This document shows, piece by piece, positions 9,771 through 18,704 of a stretch of 56,590 nucleotides of DNA. Under the pieces are notes generated by a model that was not told the origin of the DNA, did no database searches, and was given only the letters and a program-made list of their open reading frames with translations. Both the position numbers and the translations under genes were made by a program. How positions within the stretch are numbered: position 1 is the first letter of the stretch; each line of letters starts with the position of its first letter. The DNA is from Rhodospirillaceae bacterium (GTDB lineage Bacteria > Pseudomonadota > Alphaproteobacteria > Reyranellales > Reyranellaceae), in assembly GCA_009772935.1 (NCBI GenBank), contig WOUR01000033.1, positions 1-56,590 on the forward strand, written 5' to 3'.

Positions 9771-11135
9771 ATGGAACCGCGACAGGTCAAGACGGCCGCC
9801 GACGCACTGAAGATCGTCAAGCAGCGCGGGCTCACACACGTCAAGGTGGGGGTCCACGACATCGATGGCATCCTGCGCGGCAAGTACATCCACGTCGACA
9901 AGTTCCGCTCCGCCCTCGAGGGAGGCTTCGGCTTCTGCGACGTCGTGCTGGGCTGGGACATGAATGACCAGCTCTACGACAACGTCACCTACACGGGCTG
10001 GCATACGGGCTATCCCGACGCCAACGTGCGCATCCTCCCGGAGACCTGCCGCGAGATCGGGACGGAGCCCGGCAATCTGATGTTCCTCTGTGAGTTCGTC
10101 GGAAAGGCGGAGGAGATCTGTCCGCGCGGCACCCTGCGCCGGGTGCTGGCGCGCGCCGAGAAGCTCGGCTTCGAAGTCAAGGTCGGGTTCGAGTACGAGT
10201 TCTTCGTCTTCGCCGAGACACCGGAATCGATCCGCGAAAAGGGCTACCGCAACCTGAAGCCGATCTCGCCCGGTTTCTTCGGCTACTCGGTCCTGCGCAA
10301 CTCGGTCCTGTCCGACTGGTATCGTGACCTGCTCGCGATGTGCGAGGCGATGGATATGGGCATCGAGGGTCTCCACACGGAGACCGGCGCGGGCGTGCTC
10401 GAAGCGGCGCTGCGGGTCGACGATGCGCTCGCCGCCACCGACAAGGCGGCCCTGTTCAAGATCTTCACGAAGGTGCTGGCGCAGAGGCGGGGCTGGCTCG
10501 CCACCTTCATGGCGAAGTGGTCGAAGGACTGGCCGGGCTGCGGCGGTCACATGCACATGTCGCTGTGGAAGGGTGGCAAACCGGTTTTCTTCGACGAGAA
10601 GGCGCCGCATCGCATGAGCAAGACGATGCGCCAGTTCGTCGGCGGCCAGGCGGCGCTGATGCCCGAGCTGCTGGGCATGGTCGCCTCGAACGTGAATTCC
10701 TATCGCCGTCTCATTCCCGGTTTCTGGGCGCCGACCGCCTCGACCTGGGGCGTTGAGAATCGCACCACCTCGCTGCGCGTGATCCCGGGCTCGGCCAAGT
10801 CGACCCGAGTCGAATACCGGGTCGCCGCCGCCGACGCCAATCCCTACCTGGCGATCGCCGCCGCCATCGGCTCGGGCCTGTGGGGCATCGAGAACGACAT
10901 CGACCCCGGCGAGCCCATCACCGGCAATTCCTACGAGAAGAAGCATCCCGCCAAGTCGCAACTGCCGCGGACCTTGATGGAGGCGGCGGGCCGGCTCAAG
11001 GCCTCTAAGCCGGCGCGCGATCTCTTCGGCGCCGCCTTCGTCGATCATTATTCCGCAACACGCGAGTGGGAAGAGCGGGAGTTCCGCAAGGCCATCACGG
11101 ACTGGGAGCTCGACCGCTACATGGAAATCATCTGA
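9771..11135 (+). CDS. Glutamine synthetase-family ligase
   Basis: 454 residues. The beta-grasp domain (VKVGVHDIDGILRGKYI near residue 25) is followed by the catalytic domain. Active-site-like segments are EYEFFVF, the ATP/metal-binding CGGHMHMSLW, and NSYRRLIPGF with ENRTTSLRV after it. In classical GlnA the equivalents are GSGMHVHQS and NSYKRL, so the core is kept but diverged; no adenylylation-site tyrosine motif was recognised. Such homologues often make gamma-glutamyl amides (for example PuuA with putrescine or GlnA-like amine ligases) rather than glutamine. Its stop overlaps the next gene (TGATG), a flavoprotein oxidising N-methyl amines, supporting an amine-catabolic role. The substrate is inferred, not shown. 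Confidence 0.85.
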   Translation: MEPRQVKTAADALKIVKQRGLTHVKVGVHDIDGILRGKYIHVDKFRSALEGGFGFCDVVLGWDMNDQLYDNVTYTGWHTGYPDANVRILPETCREIGTEPGNLMFLCEFVGKAEEICPRGTLRRVLARAEKLGFEVKVGFEYEFFVFAETPESIREKGYRNLKPISPGFFGYSVLRNSVLSDWYRDLLAMCEAMDMGIEGLHTETGAGVLEAALRVDDALAATDKAALFKIFTKVLAQRRGWLATFMAKWSKDWPGCGGHMHMSLWKGGKPVFFDEKAPHRMSKTMRQFVGGQAALMPELLGMVASNVNSYRRLIPGFWAPTASTWGVENRTTSLRVIPGSAKSTRVEYRVAAADANPYLAIAAAIGSGLWGIENDIDPGEPITGNSYEKKHPAKSQLPRTLMEAAGRLKASKPARDLFGAAFVDHYSATREWEEREFRKAITDWELDRYMEII

Positions 11136-13615
11136 TGTCGTCTCCCGCGCCGACAGCCGCCGTTCCGACCCACGCCCGCGTCGTCATCGTCGGCGGCGGC
11201 ATCATGGGCTGCTCGACCGCCTATCATCTCGCCAAGCTCGGCTGGAAGGATATCGTCCTGCTGGAGCAGGGGCGGCTGAGCGGCGGCACGACCTGGCATG
11301 CGGCCGGGCTCGTGGGGCAGTTGCGCAGCGTCCAGAACCTGACCCGACTGATCCGCTACAGCACCGAGCTCTATTCGAAACTCGAGGCCGAGACCGGCCT
11401 CGCCACCGGCTGGAAACGATCCGGCTCGCTGATCGTGGCGCGTACCGAGGAGCGCATGACCCTGCTGCGCCGGTCGGCCGCCATGGCCGCCGCGCAGGGG
11501 GTGGAGTGCGAACCGCTGACGCCGCAACAGGCCGGCGACAAATATCCGATCATGCGGACCGACGATCTCGTGGGCGCCGTCTGGCTGCCGGGCGACGGCA
11601 AGGCCAATCCGGCCGACATCACCCAGTCGCTGGCCAAGGGTGCGCGTAACGGCGGCGTCCGCATCTTCGAGAAGGTGCGGGTCACGGCGATCGACACCGA
11701 GCAGGGGCCGGGCGGCCCACGGGTCACCGGCGTGCAGACGACCGACGGGCCGATCAAGGCCGATGTCGTGGTCAACTGCGCCGGCCAGTGGGCGCGCCAA
11801 CTCGGCCGCATGATCGGCGTGACGGTGCCGCTCTATTCCTGCGAGCATATGTACATCGTCACCGAGAAGATGGAGAACGTGCCGCGCGACCTGCCGGTGA
11901 TGCGCGATCCCGACGGCTACATCTACTTCAAGGAGGAGGTCGGCGGCCTGCTGATGGGCGGCTTCGAACCCGAGGCCAAGCCCTGGAACAAGGACGTCAT
12001 TCCCGACGATTTCGAGTTCGGCATGCTGCCCGACGACTGGGACCAGTTCCAGATCCTGATGGACAATGCGCTGATCCGCGTGCCGTCGCTGGAGAAGACC
12101 GGCATCAAGACCTTCATGAACGGCCCGGAGAGTTTCACGCCCGACATGAACTACATCCTGGGCGAGGCGCCGCAGGTGCGCGGCTTCTACGTCGGCGCCG
12201 GATTCAATTCCATGGGGATCGCCAGTTCGGGTGGCGCCGGCATGGCGCTGGCGGAATGGATCGTCGCCGGCGAACCGACGATGGACCTCTGGCCAGTCGA
12301 CATCAGGCGCTTCGCGGGCTTCCACGGCAACGATGCATGGCTGCGCAGCCGGGTCGCCGAGACGCTGGGCATGCACTACAAGATGCCGTGGCCGCAGCGC
12401 GAGCAGGAGAGCGGCCGGCCGTTCCGCCGCTCGCCGCTCTACGACCGGCTGAAGGCGCGCGGCGCCTGGTTCGGCAACAAGATGGGCTGGGAGCGGCCCA
12501 ATTGGTTCGCGGGCGAAGGCAGGGCGCCCGAGATGCGGTATGGCTGGGGCCGCGGGGCATGGTTCGATGCCGTCGCAGCCGAGCATCGAGCGACCCGCGA
12601 AGGCGTGACGATCACCGACGAGACCTCGTTCGGCAAGCTACTGGTACAGGGCCGCGACGCCGAGGCGGTGCTGCAGCGACTTTGCGCCAACGAAGTCGCG
12701 GTTCCGGTGGGACGCACCGTCTATACCGGCGTGCTGAACGAGCGCGGTACCTTCGAGAGCGACCTCACCATCGCGCGACTGGCGCGCGACAAATTTATGA
12801 TCATCACCGGCTCTGCCCAACCCATCCGCGACATGGATTGGCTGGGCCGTCACATGCCGCCCGATGCAAACGCGGTGCTGACCGACGTGACGTCGGGCTG
12901 GACGGTGCTGTCCGTCATGGGACCGAAGAGCCGCGAGCTGCTGCAGAAGGTGAGCAAGGCCGATCTCTCGAACGAGGGCTTTCCCTTCGCCACGATCCGC
13001 GAGATCGGCGTCGGCTATGCCACGGTGCTGGCCTCGCGCCGCACCTACATGGGCGAGTTGGGCTGGGAGCTCTACGTGCCGGTCGAGTTCGCCGTCACCG
13101 TGTTCGAGACGCTGCACGAGGCGGGTGCCGAATTCGGCCTGCGCGATGCCGGCTACTACGCCATCGAGACGCTGCGACTGGAGAAGGGATATCGCGCCTG
13201 GGGCCGCGAGCTGACGCCCGACGACACGCCGTTCCAGGCGGGTCTCGGCTGGGCGGTGAAGCTCGACAAGCCGGGCGGCTTCATTGGCCAGAAGGCGCTG
13301 GCCGAGGCCAAGGCCAAGCCACTGACCCGGCGGCTCGTCTCGGTCGTGCTGGAAGACAGCGAGCCGCTCCTGTGGGGCGGCGAGGCGCTGCTGCGCGATG
13401 GCAGGCCGGTCGGTGAACTCACCTCGGCGGGCTACGGCCACACGCTCGGCGCCTCGGTCGGGCTGGGCTACGTGAAGCGCAGCGACGGTGCGGCGATCGA
13501 CACGGCGTGGCTGGAAGGCGGCCGGTTCGAGGTCGATCTGGCTGGCACGAAGCTTGGCGCGAAAGTCGCGCTGCGCGCGCCCTACGACCCGAGCGGGCTG
13601 CGGATCAAGGGCTGA
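11135..13615 (+). CDS. Dimethylglycine/sarcosine dehydrogenase-like flavoprotein with GcvT domain
   Basis: 826 residues with two parts. Residues 1 to about 430 are a DAO-type FAD domain with GGGIMG (20-25) and GGTTWHAAGLVGQLR, where the His is the covalent flavin attachment position in the DMGDH/sarcosine dehydrogenase family. Residues from about 430 on are a GcvT/aminomethyltransferase-like domain that normally hands the released one-carbon unit to tetrahydrofolate. The reaction expected is oxidative N-demethylation, or oxidation of a related secondary amine. It starts at the ATG overlapping the ligase stop. Its 3' end overlaps the convergent Na/Pi transporter gene by 34 bp. Confidence 0.9.
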   Translation: MSSPAPTAAVPTHARVVIVGGGIMGCSTAYHLAKLGWKDIVLLEQGRLSGGTTWHAAGLVGQLRSVQNLTRLIRYSTELYSKLEAETGLATGWKRSGSLIVARTEERMTLLRRSAAMAAAQGVECEPLTPQQAGDKYPIMRTDDLVGAVWLPGDGKANPADITQSLAKGARNGGVRIFEKVRVTAIDTEQGPGGPRVTGVQTTDGPIKADVVVNCAGQWARQLGRMIGVTVPLYSCEHMYIVTEKMENVPRDLPVMRDPDGYIYFKEEVGGLLMGGFEPEAKPWNKDVIPDDFEFGMLPDDWDQFQILMDNALIRVPSLEKTGIKTFMNGPESFTPDMNYILGEAPQVRGFYVGAGFNSMGIASSGGAGMALAEWIVAGEPTMDLWPVDIRRFAGFHGNDAWLRSRVAETLGMHYKMPWPQREQESGRPFRRSPLYDRLKARGAWFGNKMGWERPNWFAGEGRAPEMRYGWGRGAWFDAVAAEHRATREGVTITDETSFGKLLVQGRDAEAVLQRLCANEVAVPVGRTVYTGVLNERGTFESDLTIARLARDKFMIITGSAQPIRDMDWLGRHMPPDANAVLTDVTSGWTVLSVMGPKSRELLQKVSKADLSNEGFPFATIREIGVGYATVLASRRTYMGELGWELYVPVEFAVTVFETLHEAGAEFGLRDAGYYAIETLRLEKGYRAWGRELTPDDTPFQAGLGWAVKLDKPGGFIGQKALAEAKAKPLTRRLVSVVLEDSEPLLWGGEALLRDGRPVGELTSAGYGHTLGASVGLGYVKRSDGAAIDTAWLEGGRFEVDLAGTKLGAKVALRAPYDPSGLRIKG

Positions 13616-15267
13616 TCCGTCGTCGTCTTTAGACGCGTTTCGGCCAGCTCGCCGGCGGCTTCGAGGATCGGGTAGGCGACCGTCGTCAGGTGGCCGTTGA
13701 TGCGCTTCAGGTCGCGGATCACGTCCATGTGGATCGAGCTGGTCTCGATCGACTCGGGTCGTCCCTCGCGCAGGCGCGCATAGTGGCTGTCGGCGGCGCG
13801 GGCCTCGGCCTCGCGCATCGCGGTCTTTTCCGCCACGAGCCGGCGGGCCAGGGAAATGTCGCGGGTCGTGAAGACATTCAGCGCCAGCCGCAGATTGTCG
13901 AGCACACGGCCGTGGAAGGCGCGCAGCTCCGCCGTGCCCTCGGCCGAGAAGGCGTAGCGGTTCTTGATCTTCTTGGCCGCCAGTTCCATCAGGTTCTTGT
14001 CGATGATATCCCCGGCATGTTCGAGGTTGGTGACGAACGTCAGGATCTCGACGTAGCGCTTGCCGTCGTCTTCCCCCAGTTCCGTGCGCGAGGTCTGGAT
14101 CAGGTAGAGCTTGATCGCCTCGTAGAGGCTGTCGACGGCATCGTCCGCCGCCTCGATCGCTTTCACCGCGCGCGCGTCATTCTTCTCGAACACGTCCATG
14201 GTCTGGCGCAGCATGTCAGCAACCTTGTCGCCGAGATTGAGCGTCTCGCGCATCGCGCAGCCCAGCGCCTCGGCGGGCGTGTCGAGCACGTTGGGGTCGA
14301 GGCTGCGTGGCTTGCCGGGGTCATCGGTCTGCGGCCGGTCGGGCACAAGACGCCGACACAGCGCGGCCACGGGATCGATCAGCGGCAGGAAGACGATGGC
14401 GGCCACCACGCTGAAGGCGGTGTGGAAGTTGACCAAAAGCCGCGCGGGCGCCGGATCGATCATCATCATCCATTGGTGAAACTGGCCAAGGAAGGGCAGC
14501 AGCGCGACGCCAACGAGGACGCGCGTGATGAGATTGCCGAGCGGCAGGCGCCGCGCCTCGGTGTCGGTGGCGGCCTGGTCGAAATAGGGGGCGATGGCGC
14601 CGCCGATATTGGCCCCGATCACCATAGCCATGCCGAGCTTGGCGTCGATGATGCCGGTCGAGGCGAACGACATGACCAGCAGCACGGTCGAGAGGCTGGA
14701 GTGGATGAACCACGTGGCGGAGGCTGCCACGAGGACGCCCATGACGTATTCGTTCTGCAGGCCTTCCAGCACCGCCACGAAGGCCGGCGCTGACCGCAGC
14801 GGCAGTGCGGCGGCTTCGAGCAGGTGCAGCGACAGCAGCATCAGGCCGAGGCCGATCGCAACGCGGCCGAGATGGCGCGCCCTGTCGGAGCTGTTCGACA
14901 GGAAGGCGATCACGCCGCCGGCGATCATCAGAGGCGAGATCCAGCCGAGAGGGAACGAGAGAATTTGTGCGGTCAGGGTCGTGCCGACATTGGCGCCCAG
15001 CATCACGGCGAGGCCGATCGACAGCGAGATCAGGCCGCGACCGGCGAAGGAGGCCAGCAGCAGTGCCGTGGCCGTGCTCGACTGCAGGACACCTGTCAGC
15101 ACGACGCCACCCGTGAAGGCCGTGAAGCGGTTGCGCGAGCAGGCGCCGATGGCGCGGCGCAGGGTGGCGCCGAAGGCACGGGTCAGGCCGGTACGCACCA
15201 TGCGTACGCCCCACAGCAGCAGGCAGACGCTGCCGAGAACGTTCAGGATGGTGTCGATGCCTTGCAT
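13582..15267 (-). CDS. Na/Pi cotransporter family protein with PhoU-like domain
   Basis: 561 residues. The N-terminal half is a membrane domain with the two inverted Na/Pi-cotransporter repeats: GVLQSSTATALLLASF with GANVGTT in the first, and SSLSTVLLVMSF with GANIGG in the second. The C-terminal region, from about residue 330, is soluble, helical and PhoU-like, rich in Asp, Glu and Arg. Members (NptA/YjbB type) move phosphate with sodium, often outwards. A phosphate exporter next to a phosphonate-degrading cluster would be sensible, because PhnA releases phosphate inside the cell; this link is inferred from proximity. The 3' end overlaps the plus-strand flavoprotein gene by 34 bp. Confidence 0.9.
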   Translation of the reverse strand: MQGIDTILNVLGSVCLLLWGVRMVRTGLTRAFGATLRRAIGACSRNRFTAFTGGVVLTGVLQSSTATALLLASFAGRGLISLSIGLAVMLGANVGTTLTAQILSFPLGWISPLMIAGGVIAFLSNSSDRARHLGRVAIGLGLMLLSLHLLEAAALPLRSAPAFVAVLEGLQNEYVMGVLVAASATWFIHSSLSTVLLVMSFASTGIIDAKLGMAMVIGANIGGAIAPYFDQAATDTEARRLPLGNLITRVLVGVALLPFLGQFHQWMMMIDPAPARLLVNFHTAFSVVAAIVFLPLIDPVAALCRRLVPDRPQTDDPGKPRSLDPNVLDTPAEALGCAMRETLNLGDKVADMLRQTMDVFEKNDARAVKAIEAADDAVDSLYEAIKLYLIQTSRTELGEDDGKRYVEILTFVTNLEHAGDIIDKNLMELAAKKIKNRYAFSAEGTAELRAFHGRVLDNLRLALNVFTTRDISLARRLVAEKTAMREAEARAADSHYARLREGRPESIETSSIHMDVIRDLKRINGHLTTVAYPILEAAGELAETRLKTTTDQPLIRSPLGS

Positions 15268-15336
15268 GATCGCGGAATCCTACGCCTCGTCGTTCGATGA
15301 TGAAAGTTTTTTGACAATTTTGTTACGTTGCCTCCG

Positions 15337-16203
15337 TCAGGAGGCAAGCCGCGTCGCTTCGTCCATGAAGGCTCGAACGAGCGCAACGCGCCGACGCTCC
15401 TGCAGGCACACGGCATATTCCGCGACCGCCAAGTCCTGGTCGGTTATGGTGATGCGGCGGAAGCGACGATCCTCGCCGAGTTCGCTCGCGAAGACCGCGC
15501 CAACGCCGAAACCGGCCGCAACCGCCTCGCGCACGCCTTCGCGGGTCTGCACCTCGACGATCGACGCCGGCCTGATATCGGCGGCCGCCATCGCCTGTTC
15601 AAGCACTTCGCGGGTGATCGAGCCACGTTCGCGCAGGACCAGCTCCTGGCCGGCCAGAGCCGAGAGGGGTGTCCGGCCCCGTTTGGCCAGGGCATGGGCG
15701 GCGGGCGCGAACAGGACCAGCCGGTCGGTCCGCAACCGAACGGCATGCAGGCGGGGATCCGACAGGCTCTTGGCCATCACCGCGACATCGGCTTCGTGGC
15801 GCAGCAGGCGCTCCAGCACGACGGCCGAGTTGTCGATCGAAAGAGCGAAGGTGAGTCCCCCGGCTCGTTGGCGCAGCGCGGCCATGATCGGCACGACATG
15901 GTGCGCGGAGTCGGCCGCGATGCGGAGATGGCCGCGGGTCAGCGCCCGTTCGCCCTGGAGCAGAGCCTGCGCCTCGTCTTGGAGGGCGAACAGGCGGGTC
16001 GTGACGCCGTGCAGCTGACGGCCGGTCTCGGTCGGCGTGACGCTGCGCCCGCGCCGATCGAACAGTCGTACGCCATAGGCCTTCTCCAGGGCCGTGACCT
16101 GGCCCGAAAGGTTGGGCTGGCTGAGGCCCGAGGCGCGGGCGGCGGCCGAGAAGGAGCCGGCGTCGGCCACGAGATGAAAGGCGCGGAGCTGGGTGGGCGT
16201 CAT
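15337..16203 (-). CDS. LysR-family regulator divergent from phnWAY
   Basis: About 288 residues from the ATG at 16203; an ATG at 16227 is an alternative. The N-terminal winged helix-turn-helix reads MTPTQLRAFHLVADAGSF then SAAARASGLSQPNLS, followed by the linker helix and a periplasmic-binding-like effector domain beginning at LRIAADSAHHV. LysR proteins in this position commonly activate phosphonate genes in response to 2-aminoethylphosphonate or a pathway intermediate. The gene is transcribed away from phnW across a 73-bp AT-rich gap holding a T-N11-A dyad, so it probably controls both itself and the phn operon. No clear Shine-Dalgarno sequence precedes either start. Confidence 0.9.
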   Translation of the reverse strand: MTPTQLRAFHLVADAGSFSAAARASGLSQPNLSGQVTALEKAYGVRLFDRRGRSVTPTETGRQLHGVTTRLFALQDEAQALLQGERALTRGHLRIAADSAHHVVPIMAALRQRAGGLTFALSIDNSAVVLERLLRHEADVAVMAKSLSDPRLHAVRLRTDRLVLFAPAAHALAKRGRTPLSALAGQELVLRERGSITREVLEQAMAAADIRPASIVEVQTREGVREAVAAGFGVGAVFASELGEDRRFRRITITDQDLAVAEYAVCLQERRRVALVRAFMDEATRLAS

Positions 16204-16204
16204 A

Positions 16205-16219
16205 TATTGGAAACCGATA
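16205..16219. promoter_or_regulatory. Candidate LysR operator in the lysR-phnW gap
   Basis: The 15-bp interrupted dyad TATTGGAAACCGATA has half-sites TATTGG and CCGATA (one mismatch to perfect symmetry) and contains a T-N11-A box. It lies 2 bp upstream of the LysR start codon and 58 bp upstream of phnW, the arrangement expected of an autoregulatory LysR recognition site. A TATACT hexamer at 16236-16241 could be the phnW -10 element; no good -35 was seen at the right distance, as is usual for activator-dependent promoters. Confidence 0.45.
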
Positions 16220-16276
16220 GTTAACATTCATAATATATACTGGACGGATAGAAACGGCGAGACGATCATCCGCGTC

Positions 16277-17428
16277 ATGACCATCAAGCCAGCTGCCTCC
16301 GAAACCGGCGATCCGCTTCTGCTGACGCCCGGCCCGCTCACCACCTCGGCCAGCGTGAAGCAGGCCATGGTCCACGATTGGGGCTCCCGCGATCAGGGCT
16401 TCATCGCCATCAACAGGATGGTGCTGGACAAGATCGTCGAGCTGGCCGGCGGTCAGGGAACCCACGTCACCGTGCCGGTCCAGGGCTCCGGCACCTTCGC
16501 CGTGGAAGCGATGATCACCAGCTTCGTCCCGAAGTCTGGCAAGCTGCTGGTCGTGATCAACGGTGCCTACGGTCAGCGGGCGAAGAAGATCGCCGAGATC
16601 GCCGGCCGGGCGGTGGCGACCTACGAGACGCCGGAGGACACGCCCCCCGATCTCGCCCGGCTTGAGAAGATGCTGGTCGACGACACGGCGATCACCCACG
16701 TCTTCGCTGTCCATTGCGAGACCACGTCGGGCATTCTCAACCCGATCGCCGAGATCGCCGCCCTGGTGAAGAACCAGGGCCGCCGCCTGCTGGTCGATTC
16801 GATGTCGGCTTTCGGCGCCATCGAGATCGATGCCCGCAACATCTACTACGATGCGCTGGCGGCCTCCTCGAACAAGTGCCTCGAAGGCGTGCCGGGCCTC
16901 GGCTTCGTCGTCTGCCGCAACGCCGCCCTCGCCGAATGCAAGGGCAATGCGACGACGCTGGTGCTCGACCTGTTCGACCAGGCCGAGGGTTTCGCCAAGA
17001 CAGGCCAGTACCGTTTCACGCCGCCGATCCACGTCATCGTGGCGCTGGGCAAGGCGATCGAGGAGCACGCGGAAGAGGGCGGCGTGGCGGGCCGGGGCAA
17101 GCGCTATCGCGAGAATGCGAAAGTGCTGATCGACGGCATGCGCGCCATGGGCTTCCGCACCCTGCTGCCCAACGCGCTGCAGGCGCCGATCATTGTCACC
17201 TTCCACATGCCAACCGACCCGAAGTTCGTCTTCCAGAAATTCTATGACGGGCTCAAGGACCGCGGCTACGTAATCTATCCGGGCAAGCTCACCGTGGCGG
17301 ATTCGTTCCGCATGGGCTGCATCGGCCGGCTCTATCCCGACCACATGCGCGGCGCCCTGGCGGCGGTCCGCGAGGTGCTGGACGAGATGCGGGTCACCAA
17401 CGGCGGCCCGGCGCTGGCCGCAGAGTAG
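16277..17428 (+). CDS. phnW: 2-Aminoethylphosphonate:pyruvate transaminase
   Basis: 383 residues of class V aminotransferase fold. It opens with LLLTPGPLTTSASVKQAM, the PhnW hallmark. QGSGTFAVEAM lies near residue 75, the PLP-binding lysine is in SSNKCLEGVPG near 195, and GKLTVADSFRMGCIG is close to the end. The enzyme transfers the amino group of 2-aminoethylphosphonate to pyruvate, giving phosphonoacetaldehyde and alanine. It is the first step of the route completed by the next two genes (phnY then phnA), with gaps of only about 10 bp, so this is an operon. The upstream in-frame ATG at 16193 lies within the regulatory gap and is rejected in favour of 16277. Confidence 0.95.
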   Translation: MTIKPAASETGDPLLLTPGPLTTSASVKQAMVHDWGSRDQGFIAINRMVLDKIVELAGGQGTHVTVPVQGSGTFAVEAMITSFVPKSGKLLVVINGAYGQRAKKIAEIAGRAVATYETPEDTPPDLARLEKMLVDDTAITHVFAVHCETTSGILNPIAEIAALVKNQGRRLLVDSMSAFGAIEIDARNIYYDALAASSNKCLEGVPGLGFVVCRNAALAECKGNATTLVLDLFDQAEGFAKTGQYRFTPPIHVIVALGKAIEEHAEEGGVAGRGKRYRENAKVLIDGMRAMGFRTLLPNALQAPIIVTFHMPTDPKFVFQKFYDGLKDRGYVIYPGKLTVADSFRMGCIGRLYPDHMRGALAAVREVLDEMRVTNGGPALAAE

Positions 17429-17438
17429 GAGAACGAAC

Positions 17439-18695
17439 ATGGCACCCGACAGCATCAACGTCAGCGGCGGCGACATCTCCGTCAACGGCCGCACCTATCG
17501 CCTGCCGCGCCAGCCCGTCGTCGTTGTCTGCGTCGACGGGTCGGAGCCGGGCTACATCGAGCGCGCCGTCGAGGCGGGTCGGTCGCCCTGGTTCGCCAAG
17601 GTCCTGAAGGAGGGCACGAACCTCACCGGCGACTGCGTGGTGCCGAGCTTTACCAACCCGAACAACCTGTCGATCGTCACCGGTCGTCCTCCAGCCGTCC
17701 ATGGAATCTGCGGCAACTACTTCCTCGATCCCGAGACGGGCAAGGAAGTGATGATGAACGATCCGAAGTTCCTGCGGGTCGAGACGCTGTTCCCCGCCTT
17801 CCAGCGCGCGGGCTGCCGCATCGCGGTCGTCACCGCCAAGGACAAGTTGCGTGGCCTGCTGGGCAAGGGACTCGAACTGGGCGCCGGCAAGGCCTGCTCC
17901 TTCTCGTCGGAGAAGTCGGACAAGGCGACCCTCTCCGACAACGGCATCGAAGGTGTGAACGAGCTGGTCGGAATGGGCGTGCCGGACGTATACAGCGCCG
18001 GCCTCTCGGAGTTCGTGTTCGCCGCCGGCGTCAAGCTGATGGAGCGCGACAGGCCGCAGATCATGTACCTGTCGACCACGGACTACATCCAGCACAAGCA
18101 CGCGCCGGGCACGCCGGTCGCCAATGACTTCTACGCCATGATGGATGGCTACCTGGCGAAGCTCGATGCCATGGGCTGCACCATCGTCATTACCGCCGAC
18201 CACGGCATGAACGCCAAGTACGGCAGCGACGGCCAGCCCGACGTCATCTATCTCCAGGATCTGTTCGACGGCTGGGTGGGCAAGGACAAGGCCCGCGTCA
18301 TCCTGCCGATCACCGATCCCTACGTCGTGCATCACGGCGCGCTGGGCTCCTTCGCGGTGGTGTATTGCGACAAGCCGCAGGAGTGGGCGGTCAGGCTAAA
18401 GGCCATGCCGGGGATCGAACTGGCGCTGACCAAGGAAGAGGCGGCCGCCCGGTTCGAGCTGCCGGCCGATCGTCTGGGCGACCTCATCGTCGTCTCGACC
18501 AAGCAGAAGGTGCTGGGCACCTCGGCCTCGCGCCACGATCTCTCGGGCCTGTCCGAGCCACTGCGCAGCCATGGCGGCGTCTCCGAGCAGCGCGTACCGC
18601 TGCTGTGCAACCGCAAGCTCGCGAATGGCGATACGGGTGCGCATCGCTGGCGCAACTTCGACGCCTTCGACCTCGCCCTCAACCTCGTCGCCTGA
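17439..18695 (+). CDS. phnA: Phosphonoacetate hydrolase
   Basis: 418 residues of the alkaline phosphatase/nucleotide pyrophosphatase superfamily. Metal-site motifs are VCVDGSEPGY near residue 32, PSFTNPNNLSIVTG with the threonine nucleophile near 68, STTDYIQHKH near 208-217 and TADHGMNAKYG near 250. It cleaves the C-P bond of phosphonoacetate to acetate and phosphate, the last step of this 2-aminoethylphosphonate route. This is the dedicated hydrolase, not the unrelated E. coli gene also called phnA. Because its product is phosphate, the pathway supplies carbon, nitrogen and phosphorus, and operons of this kind are often controlled by substrate rather than by phosphate starvation. Confidence 0.95.
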   Translation: MAPDSINVSGGDISVNGRTYRLPRQPVVVVCVDGSEPGYIERAVEAGRSPWFAKVLKEGTNLTGDCVVPSFTNPNNLSIVTGRPPAVHGICGNYFLDPETGKEVMMNDPKFLRVETLFPAFQRAGCRIAVVTAKDKLRGLLGKGLELGAGKACSFSSEKSDKATLSDNGIEGVNELVGMGVPDVYSAGLSEFVFAAGVKLMERDRPQIMYLSTTDYIQHKHAPGTPVANDFYAMMDGYLAKLDAMGCTIVITADHGMNAKYGSDGQPDVIYLQDLFDGWVGKDKARVILPITDPYVVHHGALGSFAVVYCDKPQEWAVRLKAMPGIELALTKEEAAARFELPADRLGDLIVVSTKQKVLGTSASRHDLSGLSEPLRSHGGVSEQRVPLLCNRKLANGDTGAHRWRNFDAFDLALNLVA

Positions 18696-18704
18696 GAAAG
18701 TTCC

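Noticed and set aside
8201..9961. 586-codon minus-strand frame opposite the DctM gene
   Set aside because: Shadow of the DctM coding strand with no family pattern.
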